From NCBI GenBank assembly GCA_031276615.1, contig JAISND010000127.1, positions 1 through 5,268 of the forward strand: a stretch of 5,268 nucleotides of DNA. The letters are read 5' to 3'. This DNA is from Treponema sp. (GTDB lineage: Bacteria; Spirochaetota; Spirochaetia; Treponematales; Breznakiellaceae). Positions 1-5,268 of this stretch are shown here, piece by piece; within the stretch, counting starts at the first letter, position 1, and every line of letters begins with the position of its first letter. The position numbers and the translations under genes are program-made. Below the pieces are notes generated by a model. It worked only from the letters and a program-made list of their open reading frames with translations, ran no database searches and was not told the DNA's origin.

Positions 1-558
1 CCGAAGATAGTCCTCGTCGACTGCGGGGCAAAGGCCAATATTTTCCGCTGCCTTCTTGCGCGTAACGTGGAGCTTGTCCGCGTTCCCTGGAATTACGATG
101 TTTCGGGCATAGACTACGATGGCCTCTTCCTTTCAAACGGCCCCGGCGACCCCAAGGACTGCGGCAGAACCATCGCCGCGCTCAGGAAGGCTTTCTCGCT
201 GGGCAGGCCCATTTTCGGTATCTGCCTGGGAAACCAAATCATGGCGCTGGCCGCGGGCGCCGACACCTACAAACTGCCCTACGGGCACCGGGGACAGAAT
301 CAGCCCTGTGTTGAAACGGGCACGGGCCGCTGCTATATCACCAGCCAAAACCACGGCTACGCGGTGCGTGGCGAAACCCTGCCCAGGGGCTGGGAACCCT
401 GGTTCATCAACGCCAACGACGGCACCATCGAAGGCATCCGCTCCACGCGGCATCCCTTCTCGGCGGTACAGTTCCACCCCGAAGGCTGCCCGGGCCCGCG
501 GGACACGGAATTTTTATTTGACCGGTTTCTGGAACAGGTTGGGGAATCGAAAAATTGA
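1..558 (+). CDS. carA: Carbamoyl-phosphate synthase small subunit, C-terminal glutamine amidotransferase domain (5' end outside window)
   Basis: This is the glutaminase subunit of carbamoyl-phosphate synthetase. It hydrolyses glutamine and passes ammonia to CarB for pyrimidine and arginine synthesis in the cytoplasm. The reading frame is open from base 1, so the gene enters from the left; 185 residues are visible. The family usually has about 360-380, so what is missing is the N-terminal CPSase small domain. The visible part is a class I amidotransferase: VDCGAK at residues 6-11, SNGPGDP at 45-51, the nucleophile elbow GICLGNQ with Cys75, SQNHGYAV further on, and QFHPE with His159 and Glu161. 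The Cys-His-Glu triad is therefore complete. The residue after GICLG is Asn where His is commoner. Wording such as RGQNQPC, SQNHG and VQFHPE is closer to remembered animal CAD than to E. coli CarA. The GTG at 67 is an internal valine codon, not a start. The stop is 30 bases before carB, so the two are almost certainly co-transcribed. Confidence 0.95.
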   Translation, partial: PKIVLVDCGAKANIFRCLLARNVELVRVPWNYDVSGIDYDGLFLSNGPGDPKDCGRTIAALRKAFSLGRPIFGICLGNQIMALAAGADTYKLPYGHRGQNQPCVETGTGRCYITSQNHGYAVRGETLPRGWEPWFINANDGTIEGIRSTRHPFSAVQFHPEGCPGPRDTEFLFDRFLEQVGESKN

Positions 559-574
559 AGAACCGGGAAAACGC

Positions 575-581
575 GGAAGGA
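575..581 (+). promoter_or_regulatory. Ribosome binding site of carB
   Basis: GGAAGGA is a strong Shine-Dalgarno match, with 7 bases between it and the ATG at 589. It decides the start in favour of 589 over the next in-frame ATG at 604 (the Met of MPKKVLVLGSG), which has no comparable purine-rich site at the right distance. It lies in the short gap after carA, consistent with separate initiation on a shared carAB message. Confidence 0.75.
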
Positions 582-588
582 TGCGATT

Positions 589-3500
589 ATGCCTGACAGA
601 GCAATGCCGAAAAAAGTTCTCGTCCTCGGTTCGGGGGGCCTCAAAATCGGCCAGGCCGGCGAATTCGATTACTCCGGTTCCCAGGCGCTCAAGGCCCTGC
701 GTGGGGAGGGAATCAGGACCGTTCTTGTCAATCCCAACATCGCCACCATACAGACCAGCGAAGGCATGGCGGATTCAACCTACTTTCTGCCGGTGACGCC
801 CGGTTGTGTCAGGCAGATCATCGAAAAGGAAAAGCCCGACGGCCTGCTCCTCTCCTTCGGGGGTCAGACCGCGCTTAACTGCGGCGTCGCCCTTGAGCGG
901 GACGGCGTCCTTTACAAGTACGGCGTAAAGGTGCTGGGTACTCCGGTAAAGAGTATCGAAGATACCGAAGACAGGGAACGTTTTGTAAAGCGCCTCGATG
1001 AAATCGGCGTCCTTACCCCGCGAAGCATTGCGGTTAACGCCGCGGAGGATGCGGTAAGGGCGGCGGAAAAGATAGGCTACCCGGTGATGGCCCGCATCGC
1101 CTTTGCCCTGGGCGGCGCCGGTTCCGGAATATGCCGGAACGAGGCGGAGCTGAGGCGGAGGTGCGACCGCGCCTTTGCGCGTACCAGCGAGGTAAATTCC
1201 GCTCCCCAGGTGCTGGTGGAGGAATGGCTCGGCGGCTGGAAAGAAATCGAGTACGAGGTGGTGCGCGATTCCCTTGACAACTGTATCACGGTCTGCAATA
1301 TGGAAAATTTTGATCCCCTGGGGATACACACCGGCGAAAGCATCGTTGTCGCCCCTTCCCAGACCCTTACGGATTCCGAATACCACAAGCTCAGGCGCAT
1401 CGCCATTGACGTTATACGTCATCTTGGCATAGTGGGTGAGTGTAACATCCAGTACGCCCTTGATCCCGCTTCCGAAGATTACCGCGTTATCGAAGTAAAC
1501 GCCCGGCTTTCCCGCAGTTCCGCCCTGGCTTCCAAGGCGACCGGCTATCCCCTGGCCTTTGTGGCGGCAAAACTTGCCTTGGGCTATTCCCTCACCGATA
1601 TCGAGAACCGGATCACCAGGGTGACAAAATCCTGTTTCGAGCCTGCCCTCGATTACATCGTGGTCAAGGCGCCCCGCTGGGATCTGGCCAAATTCAAAAA
1701 CGTTGATCTCCGTATCGGCTCCGAGATGAAGTCCGTGGGCGAGGTCATGTCCATAGGCAGAACCTTTGAGGAAGCCCTGCAAAAGGCCCTGCGCATGACC
1801 GGTATCGGCGCGCCGGGCCTTGCGGGTGAAACGCGGTTCTGCTTTGCCGAATCCTTCGGCGGCGCGGCCGGGGCTGACTGTTCCTCCGCGGTTCTCCATA
1901 AAAAAATCCGCGACGCCCTGGCGCGCCCCACGGATCGCCGTGTCTTTGTAATCTACCGGGCCTTGATGGAAGGCTGGCCGGTGGAGCGGATTTACAGGCT
2001 TACCAAAATCGACCGCTGGTTTCTGCACAAAATCGCCAACGCGCTGAAGTGCGAACGTGAAATCCGCTCCCGGGGCGCGCGGGGAGATCAAATTCCGGCC
2101 CCGAAGCCAGGGAAGCCTAAGAAAAAAAGCGAACCTGAAAATTCTCCGGCCCGGTTCTCTTCGGCTTCGCTGCTTTCCCCGGAGCTGCTTGCCCGCGCGA
2201 AGAAGCTCGGCTTTTCCGACGCGCGGATCGGGGAATTTACCGGGCTTGAAGAAATGAAAATCCGCGCCCTGCGCGAGGAATACCGGATACGGCCGGCAAT
2301 AAAACAGATCGACACCCTTGCCGCCGAGTATCCGGCAAAGACAAATTACCTCTACATGACCTACGGCGCGGCCGGATCGGCACCCGCGCTTCCGGCCGCG
2401 GGGGGCGGCGCTTCGGCGGCCGGCGCCGCGGGCATTCCGGCGGACGATGTCAGCCCTTCCGGCCGGGGAGTCATGGTGCTGGGTTCGGGGGCCTACCGCA
2501 TCGGAAGCAGCGTCGAGTTCGACTGGTGCTGCGTCAACGCCGTGGAGACGGCGCGGAAGCTCGGCCGTTATTCGATCATGGTGAACTGCAACCCGGAAAC
2601 GGTTTCGACTGATTACGACATGTGCGACAGGCTCTACTTCGAGGAGCTCAGCCTTGAACGCATCCTCGACATCTATGAACGGGAACGCCCCGACGGGATC
2701 ATCCTCTCCATGGGCGGCCAGATTCCCAACAACCTTGCCACAAAACTTTTCGCGTCGGGCTGCCTCATCTACGGAACAAGCCCCCAGTCCATCGACATGG
2801 CGGAGGACCGGAACAAATTTTCCGCCCTCCTTGACAAACTGGGCATTGAACAGCCCGAATGGAAGGAGCTTACCGATCTCGCTTCGGCAAAAATCTTTGC
2901 CGCCGGAGCCGGATATCCGGTGCTGATACGGCCAAGTTATGTGCTATCCGGAGCGGCCATGAACGTTGCCTGGGACGACGCAAGCCTTGAAAAATTTTTA
3001 AGCCTTGCGACTGACGTATCGCCCGAACATCCCGTGGTCATATCAAAGTTCGTTGAAAATTCCAAGGAGATAGAAATTGACGCCGTTGCCCGGCGGGGGG
3101 AGATTCTCTTTAACGCCATCACCGAACATATCGAAAACGCCGGCGTCCATTCGGGGGACGCCACGGTGGTGCTCCCGGCCCAGAGGCTTTACATCGAAAC
3201 CATCAGAAAGATACGGCGCATAAGCGAGCAGATTGCCGAAGCGCTGGACATCACCGGCCCCTTTAACATCCAGTTTCTTGCCCAGCGCAACCGGGTGCGG
3301 GTTATCGAGTGTAACCTGCGCGCAAGCCGCAGTTTTCCCTTCTGCTCAAAGGTAAGCCGGGTGAACATGATCGAAATGGCGGTGAAGGCAATGCTGGACG
3401 AACCGGTTGAGCGCGCCCGGGGTTCCGCCCTGGACCTTGAATGGGTAGGCGTCAAGGCGGCGCAGTTCAGCTATTCCCGGCTCCACGGCGCCGATCCCGT

Positions 3501-4008
3501 GTCCGGCGTGGAAATGGCGTCCACCGGGGAAGTGGGCTGCATCGGCATTGACCTTTCCGACGCCTTTCTCAAGGCCCTGCTCTCGGTGGGTTACCGGGTT
3601 CCCAAAAAACGCATCCTCCTTTCCACCGGTCCCATCGAGGACAAGCTTGACTTCCTCGATTCGGCGCGCAAACTCATCGTTATGGGCTATGAACTCTGCG
3701 GCTCCAGGGGCACGGCGAAATTCCTTTCGGCTAACGGGGTTCCCACCGCGGTCCTTAACTGGCCCCTTGAGTCAAAGGAACCGAACATCTCTACCTGCAT
3801 CAAACAGCGGAAGGTCGACATGATCATCAACATCCCGAAAAACAACCGGGAAACGGAACTGAAGAACGACTACATCATCCGCCGCATGGCGGTGGATTTC
3901 GACATCCCCCTCTTTACCAACATCAAGGTCGCGCGGGAATTTATCGACGCCCTGGCCAATACGCGCGAAAACGGACTTGAGATCAAGGCATGGGAAGAGT
4001 ACCGCTAG
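589..4008 (+). CDS. carB: Carbamoyl-phosphate synthase large subunit, eukaryote-like (CAD/CPS1) lineage
   Basis: CarB makes carbamoyl phosphate from bicarbonate, ammonia supplied by CarA, and two ATP. It has 1139 residues against about 1070 in E. coli. The carboxyphosphate ATP-grasp half covers roughly residues 1-400 (R129, R169, Q288, E302, N304, R306). An oligomerisation domain spans about 400-590. The carbamoyl-phosphate half covers about 627-990 (R741, R781, Q895, E907, N909, R911). An MGS-like allosteric domain runs from about 1005 to the end. All these ATP/metal-site residues match E. coli positions, so both halves should be active. Motifs GGQIPNNLA (709-717), LYFEELSLERILDIY (682-696) and IECNLRASRSFPF (906-918) are typical of animal CPS1/CAD as I remember them, not of E. 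coli. Extra length comes from a Lys/Pro-rich linker at about 496-524 and an Ala/Gly/Pro-rich linker at about 593-625. E. coli ornithine-site Glu892 aligns with Ala957, and UMP-site Lys993 with Trp1058, suggesting different regulation. The start at 589 is supported by the ribosome binding site just upstream. Confidence 0.97.
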   Translation: MPDRAMPKKVLVLGSGGLKIGQAGEFDYSGSQALKALRGEGIRTVLVNPNIATIQTSEGMADSTYFLPVTPGCVRQIIEKEKPDGLLLSFGGQTALNCGVALERDGVLYKYGVKVLGTPVKSIEDTEDRERFVKRLDEIGVLTPRSIAVNAAEDAVRAAEKIGYPVMARIAFALGGAGSGICRNEAELRRRCDRAFARTSEVNSAPQVLVEEWLGGWKEIEYEVVRDSLDNCITVCNMENFDPLGIHTGESIVVAPSQTLTDSEYHKLRRIAIDVIRHLGIVGECNIQYALDPASEDYRVIEVNARLSRSSALASKATGYPLAFVAAKLALGYSLTDIENRITRVTKSCFEPALDYIVVKAPRWDLAKFKNVDLRIGSEMKSVGEVMSIGRTFEEALQKALRMTGIGAPGLAGETRFCFAESFGGAAGADCSSAVLHKKIRDALARPTDRRVFVIYRALMEGWPVERIYRLTKIDRWFLHKIANALKCEREIRSRGARGDQIPAPKPGKPKKKSEPENSPARFSSASLLSPELLARAKKLGFSDARIGEFTGLEEMKIRALREEYRIRPAIKQIDTLAAEYPAKTNYLYMTYGAAGSAPALPAAGGGASAAGAAGIPADDVSPSGRGVMVLGSGAYRIGSSVEFDWCCVNAVETARKLGRYSIMVNCNPETVSTDYDMCDRLYFEELSLERILDIYERERPDGIILSMGGQIPNNLATKLFASGCLIYGTSPQSIDMAEDRNKFSALLDKLGIEQPEWKELTDLASAKIFAAGAGYPVLIRPSYVLSGAAMNVAWDDASLEKFLSLATDVSPEHPVVISKFVENSKEIEIDAVARRGEILFNAITEHIENAGVHSGDATVVLPAQRLYIETIRKIRRISEQIAEALDITGPFNIQFLAQRNRVRVIECNLRASRSFPFCSKVSRVNMIEMAVKAMLDEPVERARGSALDLEWVGVKAAQFSYSRLHGADPVSGVEMASTGEVGCIGIDLSDAFLKALLSVGYRVPKKRILLSTGPIEDKLDFLDSARKLIVMGYELCGSRGTAKFLSANGVPTAVLNWPLESKEPNISTCIKQRKVDMIINIPKNNRETELKNDYIIRRMAVDFDIPLFTNIKVAREFIDALANTRENGLEIKAWEEYR

Positions 4009-4035
4009 TGTTCTGTCCGAAACAAATGACATAAG

Positions 4036-4074
4036 GGCACCTCTAAAAACCCCGGTTGGGTTTCCAGAGGTGCC
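4036..4074 (+). terminator. Large hairpin 28 bases after carB, possible terminator or repeat arm
   Basis: GGCACCTCT (4036-4044) pairs perfectly with AGAGGTGCC (4066-4074). Inside it, AAACCC (4047-4052) pairs with GGGTTT (4058-4063) around a 5-base loop, with an AA/CC internal mismatch between the two stems. This gives 15 base pairs in total. It is well placed to protect or end the carAB transcript, but no T-run follows the stem on the plus strand, so it is not a classical intrinsic terminator. It may act mainly as an mRNA 3' end stabiliser or be part of the repeat element that fills the spacer. Confidence 0.5.
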
Positions 4075-4111
4075 GGACTAAAGTCCGCCGGAGAAATCGG
4101 ACTAAAGTCCG
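4074..4111. repeat. Twin 14-nt palindrome CGGACTAAAGTCCG, two direct copies
   Basis: CGGACTAAAGTCCG occurs at 4074-4087 and again at 4098-4111, separated by 10 bases. Each copy can fold into a 5-bp hairpin with a TAAA loop. Because each is self-complementary apart from its central AA, the two copies can instead pair with each other as two 6-bp stems around an AA/AA mismatch. The first copy shares base 4074 with the end of the preceding hairpin. Such short duplicated palindromes in a convergent spacer are typical of dispersed intergenic repeats; a paired operator is the less likely alternative. Confidence 0.6.
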
Positions 4112-4165
4112 TCCGCAATTTCTTGTAATACAGGCAATTATGGCAGCACGATCTTCTCCCGGGGG

Positions 4166-4207
4166 TAAGAAAACCTCTAAAAACTGAAGTTTTTAGAGGT
4201 TCCCTTA
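4166..4207 (-). terminator. Near-perfect hairpin with T-rich tail on the minus strand, likely terminator of the chemoreceptor gene
   Basis: AACCTCTAAAAAC (4172-4184) pairs without mismatch with GTTTTTAGAGGTT (4189-4201) around a TGAA tetraloop. After two A/C mismatches, TAAG (4166-4169) pairs with CTTA (4204-4207). Read on the minus strand, the direction of the chemoreceptor gene, the 13-bp core stem is followed by TTCTTA, and its last two bases are T, giving TTTTCTTA. It starts 28 bases beyond the stop codon. That resembles an intrinsic terminator, although the T-tract is short. On the plus strand the stem is followed by CCCTTAATC, so it would terminate carAB poorly. The same sequence is also the right end of the possible mobile element. 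Confidence 0.55.
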
Positions 4208-4234
4208 ATCAGATATTCCGGAAACGCGGCAGAT

Positions 4235-5268
4235 CTATTCCACTTTAAACTTCGATACCTCCCGAACCAGCACATCGATGCTTTCCTTGTTTTGGCCGCT
4301 GATGGTATTGACCCGGGTTACCGCCACGTTTATCTGGTCCGCGCCGGCTGCCATTTCGTTCATCCCGTTGCTTATCTCCTGGGTCACCAGTTCCAGACTC
4401 TTGCTCTCCTGGATCACCTGTTTGCTCCCGTCAAGCATTTCCGCGGAACTGCTCTTGACCAGTTGGGTTGTCTCGTTCAGGCGCCCGATGGCCTCCAGTA
4501 TCTGTTTGCTCCCCGCGTCCTGTTCCTCCATGGCGTTGCGGATATTCTTTTCCTGATCCGATACGGTCCTGACCCCGCTGTCTATGGCCTCGAACTTGTT
4601 GAGTACGCTGTCGGTTGATTTGGTTATCGTGTCGATGGAATCCTTTATCTTCTTGAGAACCGCGGAAATGGTCTTGCTCTGCTCCCCGGAATTTTCCGCC
4701 AGTTTCCGTATCTCGTCGGCCACAACGGCGAATCCCTTTCCCGCCTCTCCCGCGTGGGCGGCTTCGATGGCGGCGTTCATGGACAGGAGGTTTGTCTGGC
4801 TGGCGATGTTTTCCATCACCGCGTTGATCTCCAGAAGCCCCTCGGACTCCCGGGCTATTTCCTGAATGTCCGCGGCCACTTCCTGGAGCCCCGTGCGTCC
4901 CGCTTCGGAAGCTTCGATGAGGTCCTTCACGTTATCGCCGTTTTTGATCAGGGTCCGGGTAACGGACTGGATGTTGGCAAGCATTTCCTCAATGGCCGAG
5001 GATGACTGGGCAACACTGGCGCTCTGGCGATCCACATGGCCCGAAAGTTTGTCGATGTTGACGGTGATCTGTTCCATGGTGGCGTTGGTTTCGGTGACCG
5101 ACGCGGACTGGTTGATGACCCGGCTCTTGATGCTCTGGATGTTGGCGGTAATCTCGTTGACCGCCGCGGCGGTTTCCCCCATGTTGCTGGCAAGCTCGTT
5201 GCCTATATCAAAGAGAGCGACCGTTTGTTTTTTGATGATAAGGACAAGTTTTTTTATCTTTTCCATGG
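4235..5268 (-). CDS. Methyl-accepting chemotaxis protein, cytoplasmic signalling domain (N-terminal part outside window)
   Basis: This is a chemoreceptor output domain, which as a receptor dimer would control the CheA kinase through CheW. The frame runs off the right edge, so the sensor region, membrane segments and HAMP domain are not visible. The Met at 5266 is probably internal, and there is no room to see a ribosome binding site. Counting from that Met, 343 residues form one long alpha-helical hairpin. The conserved tip lies at about residues 148-192 (bases 4691-4825) and includes IASQTNLLSMNAAIEAAHAG and GKGFAVVADEIRKLAENS, the CheA/CheW contact region. Likely methylation sites are Glu pairs in SSAIEEMLAN (89-98) on the descending arm and AMEEQDAG (245-252) on the ascending arm. 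No membrane helix is visible. The C-terminus ends in REVSKFKVE and lacks an NWETF-type CheR/CheB tether. The wording is typical of treponemal receptors as remembered. The ligand cannot be inferred. Confidence 0.93.
   Translation of the reverse strand, partial: MEKIKKLVLIIKKQTVALFDIGNELASNMGETAAAVNEITANIQSIKSRVINQSASVTETNATMEQITVNIDKLSGHVDRQSASVAQSSSAIEEMLANIQSVTRTLIKNGDNVKDLIEASEAGRTGLQEVAADIQEIARESEGLLEINAVMENIASQTNLLSMNAAIEAAHAGEAGKGFAVVADEIRKLAENSGEQSKTISAVLKKIKDSIDTITKSTDSVLNKFEAIDSGVRTVSDQEKNIRNAMEEQDAGSKQILEAIGRLNETTQLVKSSSAEMLDGSKQVIQESKSLELVTQEISNGMNEMAAGADQINVAVTRVNTISGQNKESIDVLVREVSKFKVE

Larger units (their letters stand above)
4032..4207. mobile_element. Possible MITE-like element with 19-nt terminal inverted repeats and flanking TA
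   Basis: The left end TAAGGGCACCTCTAAAAAC (4032-4050) is matched by the reverse complement of the right end, TAAGGGAACCTCTAAAAAC (4189-4207), with 18 of 19 bases identical. No coding capacity lies between them. If the outer TA dinucleotides are target duplications, the element is 172 bp and resembles the non-autonomous derivatives left by IS630/Tc1-mariner type transposases, which insert at TA. TA is itself palindromic, so it could simply be part of the repeat. An inner third copy of the same 19-mer (4166-4184) and separate hairpins at both ends fit equally well with a pair of REP-like palindromic elements. The inverted repeat is certain; its mobility is inferred. Confidence 0.4.

Noticed and set aside
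67..558. Reading the GTG at 67 as the true start of a short standalone amidotransferase
   Set aside because: The frame stays open and homologous upstream to base 1 (VDCGAKANIFRCL matches the start of the CPS amidotransferase domain), so the gene simply continues off the window.
119..796. A 225-codon plus-strand frame overlapping the end of carA and the start of carB
   Set aside because: It is out of frame with two clearly conserved proteins, and its Arg/Pro/Ser-rich translation is typical of a frame shadow.
775..2091. A 438-codon open frame on the minus strand opposite carB
   Set aside because: It lies fully antisense to conserved carB sequence. Its translation shows no recognisable domain and it follows from GC-rich third positions. 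It has no independent support as a gene.
4074..4111. CRISPR-like repeat
   Set aside because: There are only two short palindromic copies with a 10-base gap, with neither spacer-sized intervals nor cas genes.
4009..4234. A small RNA or riboswitch in the spacer
   Set aside because: The hairpins are real, but no promoter-like sequence or conserved RNA family core is recognisable. The spacer lies downstream of both genes, where a riboswitch would have nothing to control.
4278..4865. Plus-strand open frames opposite the chemoreceptor gene
   Set aside because: They are shadows of the strongly conserved minus-strand receptor domain, with no ribosome binding sites or recognisable domains.
5264..5266. 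The ATG as the genuine start of a soluble chemoreceptor
   Set aside because: Only two bases remain upstream, so no ribosome binding site can be judged. Receptors of this type normally have HAMP and membrane segments just before this coiled coil. I treat it as partial.

Overview
This 5.3 kb window carries the 3' part of a carbamoyl-phosphate synthetase operon on the plus strand and the signalling half of a chemotaxis receptor on the minus strand. The two transcription units converge on a 226-bp spacer full of inverted repeats. The best guess for the source is a spirochaete of the Treponema type, possibly a gut treponeme. The receptor's coiled-coil wording (ETAAAVNEITANIQSIK, C-terminal REVSKFKVE) matches treponemal methyl-accepting proteins as I remember them. 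The coding DNA is GC-rich with many C/G third positions, which is high for the genus, so an uncultured relative or another spirochaete is possible. This assignment rests on recalled family resemblance, not on a search.

Layout: 1-558 (+) is the end of carA, the glutamine amidotransferase domain of the small subunit; its N-terminal domain lies off the left edge. 589-4008 (+) is a complete carB (1139 codons), preceded by a good ribosome binding site and separated from carA by 30 bases. 4009-4234 is the convergent spacer, with two large hairpins, a twin 14-nt palindrome, and three copies of a 19-nt sequence arranged so that the outermost two form terminal inverted repeats flanked by TA. 4235-5268 (-) is the cytoplasmic signalling domain of a methyl-accepting chemotaxis protein; its sensor region and start lie off the right edge.

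CarA and CarB together make carbamoyl phosphate from glutamine, bicarbonate and two ATP, for pyrimidine and arginine synthesis. CarA releases ammonia from glutamine, and CarB uses its two ATP-grasp halves to build carboxyphosphate, carbamate and carbamoyl phosphate. Both subunits read like the animal/fungal CPS lineage (CAD, CPS1) rather than like E. coli CarAB, although they are separate bacterial-style genes. Several E. coli ornithine and UMP effector residues appear substituted in CarB, and CarB has two extra low-complexity linkers. The chemoreceptor is functionally unrelated to the operon.

I do not see a wholly new system here. The points most worth checking are the MITE-like or REP-like element in the spacer and the eukaryote-type, apparently rewired CarB.
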